Source: JASHPR01 sp963808705 (GTDB lineage Bacteria; Actinomycetota; Actinomycetes; Streptosporangiales; Streptosporangiaceae). Taken from it: a DNA stretch of 64,000 nucleotides. The position numbers were made by a program, and so were the translations under genes. Of the stretch, positions 51,137-59,468 are shown piece by piece. Within the stretch, counting starts at the first letter, position 1. Each line of letters begins with the position of its first letter. The notes beneath the pieces were generated by a model that saw nothing but the letters and a program-made list of their open reading frames with translations, was not told where the DNA came from and did not search any database. The stretch lies in contig CAWEHB010000006.1 of assembly GCA_963808705.1 (NCBI GenBank), forward strand, positions 124,001 to 188,000, read 5' to 3'.

Positions 51137-52417
51137 TCAGGCGTCCTGCTGCTGATTCAGTTCGCTCTGCAGGCTGGCGATGTCGCTGGCCGAGTTCATC
51201 GTGGCCTCGAAGTGCGCGTCGGCCCACGTGAAGAAGTTGCTGGTATGAGAGCTGACCCAGCCGGACCACACCGAACCGCCCAGCCCGCAGGAGGGCGTCG
51301 CGGTACCCCCCTGCGCCACGGAAACCGTGTCGCTGCAGGACGCGAACGCGGCGCCGTTCCTGGTGCCGGAGAAGTCGACGGTCATCTTGAGCAGGATCGT
51401 CGGGGTATCGGGATCGTCCACCGACACCTTGCCGCTGACCGTGCACGACACCGTGCCGTTGCAGTCGGAGTGGAAGTGGATCTTCTGCAGCGGGGTGACG
51501 ATGGCCTCCGGGTCGACGGCGCCCTGCAGCGCCTGGACGTCACTGTGCAAGATCGTGAACACCGGGCCGATGGTGGCCGCGGTGAGCGGCGTGACCTCAA
51601 AGGAGTAAGGCGTGGCACCGCTGCGCCCGTCGATGCGGAGCAGCCGGTTCGGGGCGGCGGTGGTGATGTAGTAGACGGTGCCGTGATCGGCGAGCCTGAT
51701 CACCTTGGCGCCGCCGAGCGTGGTGTTGACGGCGCGGGGGTTGTTCCCCACGTGCTCCAGCACGCGGGCGATCTGGCCCGGCGTGAGCGAGTCGAAGGTC
51801 ATGATGACGCCGTTGCCGAGGGCCTTGGCCCAGTTCCCGCCCGCCTGCCGGGCGGAAACCGGATCTATGACCACGGACTTCCAGAACGCGGTGGGCGCCT
51901 TGATGTAGGTCACGTCGTTGATCGTGATGCGGGTCACCGGGTTCCCGTTCTGGGTGTAGCTGCCCTCGACCGTGCCCGCCCTGGTCACGGTCAGGTTCGC
52001 GTTCTGCCCGGCGATGGTGCCGGCGAGGGTGAGGCCCCGGGCGGACGCGAGGGCCTGCCCCGACTGCAGCGCCATCGCGGTGGGCGATTCGGTCTTCCCG
52101 AGCAGCAGCACGGCCGCGGTCGCAGCCGCGCCGACCACGACCGCGACGGCCGCCGTGATGACGAGCATCAGGCCGCGGCGCCCCTTGCGCGGCGGGGCCC
52201 CGGCCGCGGCGGGCCACGGGACGTTCGGGGTCCCGCCCGGCCCGCCGGGGTAGCCCGGCTGCACTGGCCCGGGATACGGGTAGGGCGGCTGAGGACCCTG
52301 GTACTCACCGCCCGGCGGCGGCGCCGGAGGATAGTAGCCGCCCGACGGCGCGGCCCCCGGCTCGGTGGATGATAACCCGAGCTCTTGACCCTCCTGGGGT
52401 GAAAGTTCCGAATCCAA
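51137..52417 (-). CDS. Membrane-anchored secreted-domain protein with Pro-rich cytoplasmic N-terminus
   Basis: 426 aa from a TTG start at 52417, chosen because AAGGAGG lies four bases upstream. Residues 1-80 are Pro/Gly/Tyr-rich and disordered, KGRRGLMLVITAAVAVVVGAAATAAVLLLG is one TM helix, and the 300-residue outer domain (VTYIKAPTAFWKSVVIDP and HGTVYYITTAAPNRLLRIDG) looks like the LppX/LprG-type lipid- or substrate-binding fold. It ends with CSDTVSVAQGGTATPSCGLGG and a short helix. Outside-facing binding protein; ligand unknown. Convergent with the MFS gene, no operon partner. Confidence 0.8.
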   Translation of the reverse strand: MDSELSPQEGQELGLSSTEPGAAPSGGYYPPAPPPGGEYQGPQPPYPYPGPVQPGYPGGPGGTPNVPWPAAAGAPPRKGRRGLMLVITAAVAVVVGAAATAAVLLLGKTESPTAMALQSGQALASARGLTLAGTIAGQNANLTVTRAGTVEGSYTQNGNPVTRITINDVTYIKAPTAFWKSVVIDPVSARQAGGNWAKALGNGVIMTFDSLTPGQIARVLEHVGNNPRAVNTTLGGAKVIRLADHGTVYYITTAAPNRLLRIDGRSGATPYSFEVTPLTAATIGPVFTILHSDVQALQGAVDPEAIVTPLQKIHFHSDCNGTVSCTVSGKVSVDDPDTPTILLKMTVDFSGTRNGAAFASCSDTVSVAQGGTATPSCGLGGSVWSGWVSSHTSNFFTWADAHFEATMNSASDIASLQSELNQQQDA

Positions 52418-52549
52418 GGCACCTCCTTGATGTCCGTTTATGTCACGTGGCGTCACGTCCCCGCGGTTCACCGTCCCGCGCCGGGCGGGCGAGCCGGATC
52501 CCGGGGGCAGGCCCGGCCGGCGTGTCACGGGCGGGTGCCGTCTCTCGTC

Positions 52550-53431
52550 TCAGAGTGCGGCCGGGGTCGCCGCCGCGGCGGCCCAGTGCTGCTGCAGGTG
52601 CGGCACCAGGTCCATGGGCCGCTCCTCGGGGAAGAACAGCCGGGCGCCGTCCACGGTGACGACCCGGGTGACGCCGGGTATGGTATCCCGCAGCCAGTAG
52701 GCCCAGGACACGTCGAAGAACACGTCACCGGTCCCCCAGACCACGAGCGTGGGCACCGTCAGCTCCCGGAGCTGCGGCTCGACCGCCCGCAGGTCGGCCG
52801 AATCCAGGGCCACGAGCAGCCGCTCGAACTCGCGACCGCGTTCGAGGGTGCCGATACACGGTTCCAGGTAGGACCGGATCACCTCGCGGTCGGCGCGTTC
52901 CGGATGCTCGTAGGCGGTACCGAACGAAACCTGGACGGCCACGTCGAGGTCGTCAAGCAGCGCGGCGGAGGTCGGCGCGAGGGTGCCGGCGGCCGCGAGC
53001 TCGACGATCGGCTTGAAGGCCTCGGGCGGCAGGTTGTCGCTGACGTCGCAGTTGGTGAGGGTGAAGGTGGCCAGCCGCCGCGGGTGACGGGCGGCGAAGA
53101 CCTGGGCGATGGCGCCGCCCGTGTCGTTGGCGACCAGGTCGATCCCGTCGAGCCCGAGCGCGTCGCAGAAGTCGCCCAGGACCGTGGCCAGCCCGGCGAC
53201 CGACAGGTCCTGCCCGGGGGTCACCGGGCTGCGGCCGTGCAGCGGCAGGTCGAGGGCGATGCAGCGGCGCTGGCCGGTCAGCTCGCCGATGACGTTGCGC
53301 CAGAGATACGCGTTGGTGGCGGCGCCGTGTACGAACACCGCGGCCGGCCCGGTCCCGATGTCGAGGTAGCTGATATCACCGGAACGGGTCGTCACGGTGT
53401 GCCGGCGGGCGTCGAGTTCCTGTAGTTGCAT
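52550..53431 (-). CDS. Alpha/beta hydrolase with Asp at the nucleophile position (haloalkane-dehalogenase-like)
   Basis: 293 aa. VFVHGAATNAYLWRNVI (oxyanion HG), then nucleophile elbow LVAND103TGGAIAQ, with Asp instead of Ser as in haloalkane dehalogenases, and VVWGTGDVFFDVSWAYWL (acid). Where the catalytic His is expected (GARHF in relatives) the protein reads GARLFFPEERP, so the His is not where I expected it. Either another residue serves or the enzyme has lost this activity. Divergent from a TetR with two clear operators, so probably induced by its substrate. Confidence 0.88.
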   Translation of the reverse strand: MQLQELDARRHTVTTRSGDISYLDIGTGPAAVFVHGAATNAYLWRNVIGELTGQRRCIALDLPLHGRSPVTPGQDLSVAGLATVLGDFCDALGLDGIDLVANDTGGAIAQVFAARHPRRLATFTLTNCDVSDNLPPEAFKPIVELAAAGTLAPTSAALLDDLDVAVQVSFGTAYEHPERADREVIRSYLEPCIGTLERGREFERLLVALDSADLRAVEPQLRELTVPTLVVWGTGDVFFDVSWAYWLRDTIPGVTRVVTVDGARLFFPEERPMDLVPHLQQHWAAAAATPAAL

Positions 53432-53472
53432 GGTGTTCGCCTTCCTGGTGGGGCGGTAGCCTCTAGGTCATA

Positions 53473-53512
53473 AGACCGACTGTCGGTCTAGTTCAACAAA
53501 CCGACAGTCGGT
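53473..53512. promoter_or_regulatory. Two tandem TetR operators
   Basis: AGACCGAC-T-GTCGGTCT (53473-53489) and ACCGAC-A-GTCGGT (53500-53512), centres 25 bp apart, in the 97-bp gap between hydrolase and TetR starts. Near-identical sites, so two TetR dimers can bind. Confidence 0.85.
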
Positions 53513-53528
53513 CTGTCAAGGAGAAGTG

Positions 53529-54122
53529 ATGGACCGACCGAACAAGAACGTCGCCCGCGGGGAGGCGACGCGGGGACAGCTGATCGCGGTCGCCACGCGC
53601 ATGTTCGCCGACCGCGGTTACGAGGACACCTCGATCGAGGCGGTGCTGCGCGAGGCGGGGGTGAGCCGGGGCTCGCTCTATCACCACTTCGCGAGCAAGG
53701 AGGCCCTGTTCGAGGCCGTGGCCGAGGACGTCGAGACCAAGGTCGGCACCCAGACGGTGGCCGCCTCGGCCGGCGCGGACGGGCCGGTGGCCGCGCTGCG
53801 CGCGGGGTTCCTCGCGTGGATCCGGCTCGCGGGCGACCCGGTGGTGCAGCGGATCCTGCTGATCGACGGCCCGTCGGTGCTCGGCTGGGAGCGGTGGCGG
53901 GCGATGGAGGAACGCCACGCCCTCGGCCTGATCAGGATGGTGTTGCAGGCCGCCGCCGCCGAGGCCCGCCTGCGGCCCGAACTGGTCGGCACGCTGGCCC
54001 ACGTCCTGCTCGCCTCGGTCAACGAGGTGGCGCTGCTGGTCGCCCGGTCGGATGAGCCGGAGGCCGCGATGACGGCGGGCGAGGAGGCCATCGACGAGCT
54101 GCTGCGCCGCCTGCTGGGCTAA
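53529..54122 (+). CDS. TetR-family regulator
   Basis: 197 aa, CAAGGAGA before the ATG at 53529 (a GTG one codon earlier is possible). RGQLIAVATRMFADRGYEDTSIEAVLREAGVSRGSLYHHFASKEALFEAV is the HTH; the C-terminal domain begins VAALRAGFLAWIRLAGDPVVQRILL. Divergent from the hydrolase gene and next to its own operators. Confidence 0.92.
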   Translation: MDRPNKNVARGEATRGQLIAVATRMFADRGYEDTSIEAVLREAGVSRGSLYHHFASKEALFEAVAEDVETKVGTQTVAASAGADGPVAALRAGFLAWIRLAGDPVVQRILLIDGPSVLGWERWRAMEERHALGLIRMVLQAAAAEARLRPELVGTLAHVLLASVNEVALLVARSDEPEAAMTAGEEAIDELLRRLLG

Positions 54123-54188
54123 CCGCGGCACCCCGCCGGGCTGACCGCAGCACCCCGCCGGGCTGACCGCAGCACCCCGCCGGGCTGA
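54123..54188 (+). repeat. 22-bp tandem repeat, three copies, after the TetR stop
   Basis: Unit CCGCAGCACCCCGCCGGGCT plus GA, three times, the first with one base changed. It starts directly at the TetR stop, whose last bases resemble the end of the unit, so it seems to have grown from the gene end. Confidence 0.85.
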
Positions 54189-54213
54189 CCCGGCCGCCCG
54201 CCCAGCCCGCCTT

Positions 54214-54361
54214 TTCATGATCACGTTGGTTTTTGTCCCGTATGGGCCCGTCGCGGAATAAAGCGCATGCTATGAGCTCCCTGAGCAGGCCTGACTCTTC
54301 GTGGGCCGACGGTTTATTTGGAGGCGAGCCCTATCTGGCAAAAATCCAACGTGATCATGAA
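54214..54361. repeat. Long inverted-repeat element (148 bp) between gene ends
   Basis: Arms 54214-54235 (TTCATGATCACGTTGG + TTTTTG) and 54339-54361 match with one extra base. Further inside, 54247-54265 and 54314-54332 also pair partly (GGGC-CG...AATAAA), so the whole unit can fold into one long hairpin. More AT-rich than its surroundings. The right arm includes the stop codon of the DUF35 gene. MITE-like or a large terminator; no target duplication seen. Confidence 0.65.
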
Positions 54362-54783
54362 TGGGCCTGGTCGGGGCGGAACAGCGGGACGCTCAGGCCG
54401 GGGTGGTCCTCCCAGTCCACGGTGACGCGCTGGTTCACGTGCACCGAGTCCGGGTCCGCCGCGATCTCGGCCATCATCCGGAAGCCCTCGTCCAGGTCGA
54501 TGAGCCCGACCACGTACGGGATGCGGGCCTTGAAGAACGGCTGCCCGTTCTGCCGGATCACGGTGAACGTGTAGACGGTGCCGCGGCCGGCCGAGTCCCG
54601 CCACTCCGGCTCGCCGCGGAGGCAGCCGGGGCAGTGCCGGCGCGGGTGGAAGATGACCTGGCCGCAGGCCCGGCAGACCTGGTAGGTCAGCCGGTGCTCG
54701 GCGGTCGCCGCCCAGAACGGCTCGGTGTCCGGCTCGGGGAAAGCCGGCAGCGGGCGCTCCAGCCGCTGCTGAGGGTCTGGCAT
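54355..54783 (-). CDS. DUF35 Zn-ribbon / OB-fold protein
   Basis: 142 aa. CRACGQVIFHPRRHCPGC is the rubredoxin-like zinc ribbon (four Cys), and GTVYTFTVIRQNG to PYVVGLIDLDEG is the OB fold. DUF35 proteins are partners of thiolase-like enzymes, for example ChsH2/Ltp2 in sterol side-chain retro-aldol cleavage. Five bases downstream of the thiolase-like gene. The stop lies in the long inverted repeat. Confidence 0.9.
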   Translation of the reverse strand: MPDPQQRLERPLPAFPEPDTEPFWAATAEHRLTYQVCRACGQVIFHPRRHCPGCLRGEPEWRDSAGRGTVYTFTVIRQNGQPFFKARIPYVVGLIDLDEGFRMMAEIAADPDSVHVNQRVTVDWEDHPGLSVPLFRPDQAHS

Positions 54784-54788
54784 GCCGC

Positions 54789-55976
54789 TCACTCCGTTCC
54801 CAGGATGATCGTGCCGGCCGCGTGCCGCGTGCCGAGCTGTCCCCCGTTCCCGTGCGCGACGGCCAGCCGGGCGCCCGGCACCTGGGCCGTCGACTCCCCG
54901 CGCAGCTGGCGGGTGGCCTCGATGAGCAGGAAGATGCCGCGCATGCCCGGGTGATTGGACGACAGCCCGCCGCCGTCGGTGTTCAGCGCCGGGCCCCCGG
55001 GCTGGTCGAACCCCAGGCGGCCGCCGGCCGCGAACGGCCCGCCCTCGCCCTTCTTCGCGAACCCGAGGTCCTCCAGGATGGCCAGCACGGTGATCGTGAA
55101 TGAGTCGTAGATCATCGCGATGTCCATCTCCCCGGGACCCAGGCCCGCCTGGCCAAAGGCCTCCTGCCCGGAACGCGCCGCGGCGGTGCTGGTGATGTCG
55201 GCACCGCCGGCCGGGTAGCCGAGCGCCTCGCCGGTGCCGAGGATCCAGGCGGGCCGGGTGCGGATGCCCGCCGCCACGGCCCGCGACACGATCACGACCG
55301 CCCCGCCCCCGTCGGAGACGATGCAGCACTCCAGCAGGTGCAGCGGGTCGGCGATCAGCCGCGAGCCGAGCACGTCGTCCACGGTGATCTCGCGGACGCT
55401 GCGGATGCCGATGTCGGCCAGCCCGGCGACCGCCTGCGGGTTGCGCATGGCGTGCCGGCGGGTGGTGACCGCGATCTCGGCCAGCTGCTCGGGGGTGGTG
55501 CCGTACTGGGCCATGTGCCGCCGGGCCACCATCGCGTAGTTGCCGATCAGGGTCAGCCCGTAGGGGCGCTCCATGTTGGCGGCGGGCTGCGCCTCGGATC
55601 CGGGGCGGGCCCCGGTGCCGATGGCCCGGGAGTCGCTGTGCGCCGTGGACCCGTAGCTGAGCAGGGCGACGTTCGCCTTGCCCGCCGCGATGTCCCGGGC
55701 GGCGTGCGCGGCGTGGAACTCGTACGAGCTGCCGCCGACCATTGTGGTGTCGAGGACCCGGGGCGTGACGCCGAAGTACTCCGCGATCGTGAGGCCCTGG
55801 ACCCGGCCCGCCTCGCTGGCGTCGTAGACCGCGTCGACGTCCGCCCAGGTGAGCCCGGCGTCCTCCAGCGCCCGCGCCGCGCACTCGGCCTTGATCTGCA
55901 GCGCGCTCCGGCCGCCCGCCGTCCGCTTCTCGAACTCGTGGATGCCGGCGATCGCGGCGCCCGGGGCCGCCATCAT
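54789..55976 (-). CDS. Thiolase-like protein (SCP-x / Ltp2-type aldolase subunit)
   Basis: 395 aa. Thiolase fold with QIKAECAARALEDAGLTWADVDAV, VVGGSSYEFHAA at the place where thiolases have their nucleophilic Cys (here none), and the C-terminal AHGNGGQLGTRHAAG region. Loss of the Cys and the DUF35 partner mark it as an aldolase/lipid-transfer-type member that cleaves or forms C-C bonds in acyl-CoAs. ATG overlaps the MaoC stop (ATGA). Confidence 0.9.
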   Translation of the reverse strand: MMAAPGAAIAGIHEFEKRTAGGRSALQIKAECAARALEDAGLTWADVDAVYDASEAGRVQGLTIAEYFGVTPRVLDTTMVGGSSYEFHAAHAARDIAAGKANVALLSYGSTAHSDSRAIGTGARPGSEAQPAANMERPYGLTLIGNYAMVARRHMAQYGTTPEQLAEIAVTTRRHAMRNPQAVAGLADIGIRSVREITVDDVLGSRLIADPLHLLECCIVSDGGGAVVIVSRAVAAGIRTRPAWILGTGEALGYPAGGADITSTAAARSGQEAFGQAGLGPGEMDIAMIYDSFTITVLAILEDLGFAKKGEGGPFAAGGRLGFDQPGGPALNTDGGGLSSNHPGMRGIFLLIEATRQLRGESTAQVPGARLAVAHGNGGQLGTRHAAGTIILGTE

Positions 55977-56854
55977 TCCCCCGCGGCCGCGTCGCCCGGC
56001 GCCCGGAACCGCATCCGGCCGCGGTCGATGACCACGGTCCCGTCCTCGGTGGCGGTCTGGAACCGGGCCGTGTCCCCGCCGTCCTCCGGCAGCCAGATGG
56101 ACACCACCAGCGTGTCACCCGGCAGCACCGGGCGGGTGAACCTCCCGGACATCGACCGGAACCGGGCCGGGTCCGAGCCGCACAGCGTGTGCAGCAGCGC
56201 CCGCCCGGTCACGCCGTAGGTACACAGGCCGTGCAGGATCGGGCGGCTGAACCCGCCCCGGGCCGCGAACTTCGGGTCCGCGTGCAGCGGGTTCCGGTCG
56301 CCGGACAGCCGGTACAGCAGCGCCTGCTCGGGCCTGGTCGGCTGCACCACCTGGTGGTCGGGCGGGCGGTCCGGCCGCCGCCAGCCGTCGCTCGGCCCGC
56401 GCTCGCCGCCGAACCCGCCCTCGCCCCGGATGAACACGCCGCTGGCGGACGTCACGAGCTTCTCACCGGTCGCCGCGTCCACGGCCACGCTCTCGCTGGC
56501 CACCAGCGCGCCGGAGATCTTGTCGTAGATGCCGGTCACCGTGGCGACGCTGCGCACGGTGCCGTTGACCGGCAGCGGGCGGTGCAGCTCGAACGCCTGC
56601 TCCGCGTGCACCAGCATGGCCCGGTCGAAGTCGCCCAGTCTGCGGCCGGTCCGCGGCTGCGCCACCAGCACCGCGTAGGTCGGCAGCACCCGCTGCCGCA
56701 CGCCTTCGCTGTTCTCGGTGGTGAACTCGAGTTCCTGGAGCGGGTCCCCCAAGCCGGCCCCGACCCCGATCGCGTACAGCAGCGCGTCCGTGGACGTCCA
56801 CGAGCGTTCCTGCGGCTCGCCGGGAACGCCGACAAGACTGTGGTCGAGAGGCAT
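55973..56854 (-). CDS. MaoC-like (R)-enoyl-CoA hydratase, double hot-dog
   Basis: 293 aa. N-terminal hot-dog with DALLYAIGVGAGLGDP; C-terminal hot-dog with the hydratase 2 motif YRLSGDRNPLHADPKFA followed by GGFSRPILHGLCTYG. Hydrates trans-2-enoyl-CoA to (R)-3-hydroxyacyl-CoA, the step before retro-aldol cleavage. First gene of the three-gene operon, divergent from the SDR. Confidence 0.92.
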   Translation of the reverse strand: MPLDHSLVGVPGEPQERSWTSTDALLYAIGVGAGLGDPLQELEFTTENSEGVRQRVLPTYAVLVAQPRTGRRLGDFDRAMLVHAEQAFELHRPLPVNGTVRSVATVTGIYDKISGALVASESVAVDAATGEKLVTSASGVFIRGEGGFGGERGPSDGWRRPDRPPDHQVVQPTRPEQALLYRLSGDRNPLHADPKFAARGGFSRPILHGLCTYGVTGRALLHTLCGSDPARFRSMSGRFTRPVLPGDTLVVSIWLPEDGGDTARFQTATEDGTVVIDRGRMRFRAPGDAAAGE

Positions 56855-56905
56855 CCTGACCTCCGTATCGCGCGGCCGCGCCGACGCCTGCGGTGGCTAC
56901 TAGAA

Positions 56906-56917
56906 TTTGGTTCCAAA
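56906..56917. promoter_or_regulatory. Small palindrome in the MaoC/SDR divergent promoter
   Basis: TTTGG-TT-CCAAA within a very AT-rich stretch (56902-56930), 50-60 bp from both starts. Regulator unknown; the operon carries none of its own. Confidence 0.45.
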
Positions 56918-56967
56918 ATTATTTTTCGGGTGCAGTCTGCGCCGTGTCAACCGAGGGAGTGGTGGAC

Positions 56968-57756
56968 GTGGGAATCCTAGAGGGGAAGGTCGCCATCGTG
57001 ACCGGCGCGAGCAGGGGCATCGGCGCGGCGATCGCGAAGCGATTCGGCGCGGAGGGTGCCGCCGTGGCGGTGGCCGCCCGGACCACGGAGCCAGGCCAGT
57101 CGCCGCTGCCGGGCACGATCGGCGACACGGTGGCGGCGATCACCGGCGGCGGCGGCACCGCGGTGGCGATACCCACCGACCTTTCCAGGCCCGCGGACCG
57201 GCAGCGCCTGATCGCGGAGACCACCCGGCAACTGGGCGCGCCCGACATCCTGGTCAGCAACGCGGCGGTGAGCTACTTCATGCCGGTCGCGGATTTTACC
57301 CTGCGCCGCTACCAGCTCATGTTCGCGGTGCAGGTCGAGGCGCCGTTCGAGCTCGCCCAGCTGGTGCTGCCCGGGATGCGGGAGCGCGGCCGCGGCTGGA
57401 TCCTGAACATCTCCTCGATCGCCGCCCGCCACCCGTCGGTGCCGCCGGGCCGGTTTGCCATCGGCTCCACCGTCTACGGCATGTGCAAGGCGGCGCTCGA
57501 GCGGTTCTCGACCGGCCTGGCGGCCGAGTTGTATGGGGACAACATCGCGGTCAACGCACTGTCGCCGACCCTGGTCGTGCCCACGCCCGGCACGATCTTC
57601 CACCACCTGACCACCGAGGGCGATCCCAACGCGGAGCCGCCCACGGTGATGGCCGAGGCCGCGCTGATGCTCTGCCACGCCGAGCCGAAGACCCTGACCG
57701 GCCGGATCGCCTACTCCCAGGACCTGCTCGCGGAACTGGGCGTCACCGCGCCGTAG
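56968..57756 (+). CDS. SDR-family dehydrogenase
   Basis: 262 aa from GTG 56968, eight bases after GAGGGAG. VAIVTGASRGIGAAIAKRFG (cofactor), LVSNAAVSY (NAA), ISSIAARHPS (Ser) and VYGMCKAALERF (YxxxK intact). An active NAD(P)-dependent dehydrogenase, probably for a 3-hydroxyacyl- or sterol-type CoA intermediate given the divergent MaoC-thiolase-DUF35 operon. Confidence 0.9.
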   Translation: MGILEGKVAIVTGASRGIGAAIAKRFGAEGAAVAVAARTTEPGQSPLPGTIGDTVAAITGGGGTAVAIPTDLSRPADRQRLIAETTRQLGAPDILVSNAAVSYFMPVADFTLRRYQLMFAVQVEAPFELAQLVLPGMRERGRGWILNISSIAARHPSVPPGRFAIGSTVYGMCKAALERFSTGLAAELYGDNIAVNALSPTLVVPTPGTIFHHLTTEGDPNAEPPTVMAEAALMLCHAEPKTLTGRIAYSQDLLAELGVTAP

Positions 57757-57780
57757 GCGAGGCCGGCCGGGCCCGCGCGG

Positions 57781-59298
57781 TCACGAACGCGCCTGCGGGG
57801 CTGGCCGCGCCTCAGCATCGTCCTTGTGATGCCGATCGTTCCTGATATCGCCCAGGCTGTCGAACCTGTCGAAGTCCACGTTGTCGAGCTTGGTCAGCAG
57901 ATTCAGCTGCTCTTCGAGGAGCGCGTCCCGCTTGCGGGCGTCGGCGTCGCCGCGTAGCGCCTGGGGTGCGGTCAGATGATGCCTGGCCAGCGCCAGCCGG
58001 AGGCTGCGGCTTTCGAGCAGCATCCGGAACACGGCTTCCCGGCTGAGCAGCTTGGTCAGCTCCTCGGCCGGGCGGTTGAAGAAGATCGACACCAGCTGTA
58101 CTACGGAAAGGCCGAGCAAGACGGCCGGGAGGGCCGTCGGTACGCGGCCCGGATGGACGGCCGATATCACGGCCAGCACGACCGTAGCGCCGAGCGTGAG
58201 GATCCCGCAGCCGATGAGGAAGTAGTTGGTGCCCCTGACCACCAAGACGGTTCTATCCAGGCGGCCGGTTATCTGCTGGCGATAGCTGCGCAGCTGAGCG
58301 TCCTCGTACGAGACGATGCTCTGCTTGTCATGGAAGTACTGGGCGTAGTCAGCGAACGCGAACTCGCTGGCCGACGACTCGAGTTGCTCGTCTTCCCCGG
58401 GGTCGGTGCCGAGGAACCTGGCGAGATCGCCGACCCCGTGCATAACCTCCACCCCCAGCACCTTGCTGGCGAAGTCGAGCGCGCCGAGGTGGCGTTCCAG
58501 CGTGGGGCTCGCCGTTAGCGAATCAGAGACCACCAGGGCCTCCGGGTTGTAGGCGACCCGGAGGCCCTGCAGGACAATCTGGACCTTAATGTCCGTGTAG
58601 ACTCCGATCACGGCCACCCGTACATGACCACGGTTCTCAGGCGTGATTATCCCACGCAGTACCTGGACCAACTGCGATTCTTCGCCGGTGTCCAAGGCGA
58701 TGCTATCCAGGTCAAAGAGGCTATTCGAGTGAACGTGGTGGATCACCACGGTTCCGTGCTGGTCGCCCTCCGGCTTGAAGCTCGAGCGCTCTCCGCGGGG
58801 GTCGCCGATCTGGCGACGGGTGCCGTCCGGGTCGAGCAGTCCGAGGAGGCCTTCAAGGTACTCCGCTCCCCAGGTACCCGCCTGACAATGACTTCCGTAC
58901 ACGCGGCGTTCGCGGTCGTAGAGTTCGCCCGGGTTATGCCAGTCGCGGATGTTCACCAGGTGCAGGGTCCCGTCCCCTCCTCCTTTTCCTCCTTTCAAGC
59001 GCTTGCCGACGGTGGCCGTTAATAGCTGGCCGAGCGGGCCTTTCAGAAGTACATCCTTATCGATTACCCGTCGGCTCTGATTCTCATCGAACGTGTCCTT
59101 GCTCATCGGATGGATGAGAAGCTTCTGGGCCGCATCCTTCGGAAGAGCGAGCCGGCAGTTGAGGTTAAGGAAGAAGTCATTCTGCAAGCACTGCGTAATC
59201 AGGACGTAGGTCTCCCCGTCGCCTGAGCCAGGCGATCCGTTGTGCGCCGCCTTCGCCCCTGTCGCCTGAGCCGAGGTCGCGGTCTCTTCAATGGGCAT
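57781..59298 (-). CDS. Membrane-anchored isochorismatase-like protein without catalytic residues
   Basis: 505 aa from ATG 59298 (GGGGGAGG upstream). Residues 30-290 follow the isochorismatase/cysteine-hydrolase fold: VLITQCLQNDFF (normally V-I-D-M-Q-N-D-F, so catalytic Asp is C37), VNIRDWHNPGE, SHCQAGTWGAE, IHHVHSNSLF (where the Lys usually is) and GVYTDIKVQ, where K238 stands at the Cys nucleophile. Two TM helices follow (about 358-380, 388-407), then a charged cytoplasmic tail. Base use is visibly less GC-rich than the neighbours. A dead enzyme domain fused to a membrane anchor suggests sensing or scaffolding. Transcribed alone. Confidence 0.8.
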   Translation of the reverse strand: MPIEETATSAQATGAKAAHNGSPGSGDGETYVLITQCLQNDFFLNLNCRLALPKDAAQKLLIHPMSKDTFDENQSRRVIDKDVLLKGPLGQLLTATVGKRLKGGKGGGDGTLHLVNIRDWHNPGELYDRERRVYGSHCQAGTWGAEYLEGLLGLLDPDGTRRQIGDPRGERSSFKPEGDQHGTVVIHHVHSNSLFDLDSIALDTGEESQLVQVLRGIITPENRGHVRVAVIGVYTDIKVQIVLQGLRVAYNPEALVVSDSLTASPTLERHLGALDFASKVLGVEVMHGVGDLARFLGTDPGEDEQLESSASEFAFADYAQYFHDKQSIVSYEDAQLRSYRQQITGRLDRTVLVVRGTNYFLIGCGILTLGATVVLAVISAVHPGRVPTALPAVLLGLSVVQLVSIFFNRPAEELTKLLSREAVFRMLLESRSLRLALARHHLTAPQALRGDADARKRDALLEEQLNLLTKLDNVDFDRFDSLGDIRNDRHHKDDAEARPAPQARS

Positions 59299-59468
59299 GT
59301 GTACCTCCCCCGGGAACTTTAACGCCAATGCCCGCATCATGCCCATGCCTCATCCGTCAATAGCTACCTGACACGCTCAGAATGTCCTGATTCAGGGCCC
59401 ACGTCGGGCTTTGCGGACCGCGGCCGCGTCGTACCGTTCCGGTGAGATGACCACGTCTGGTGCGGGTG

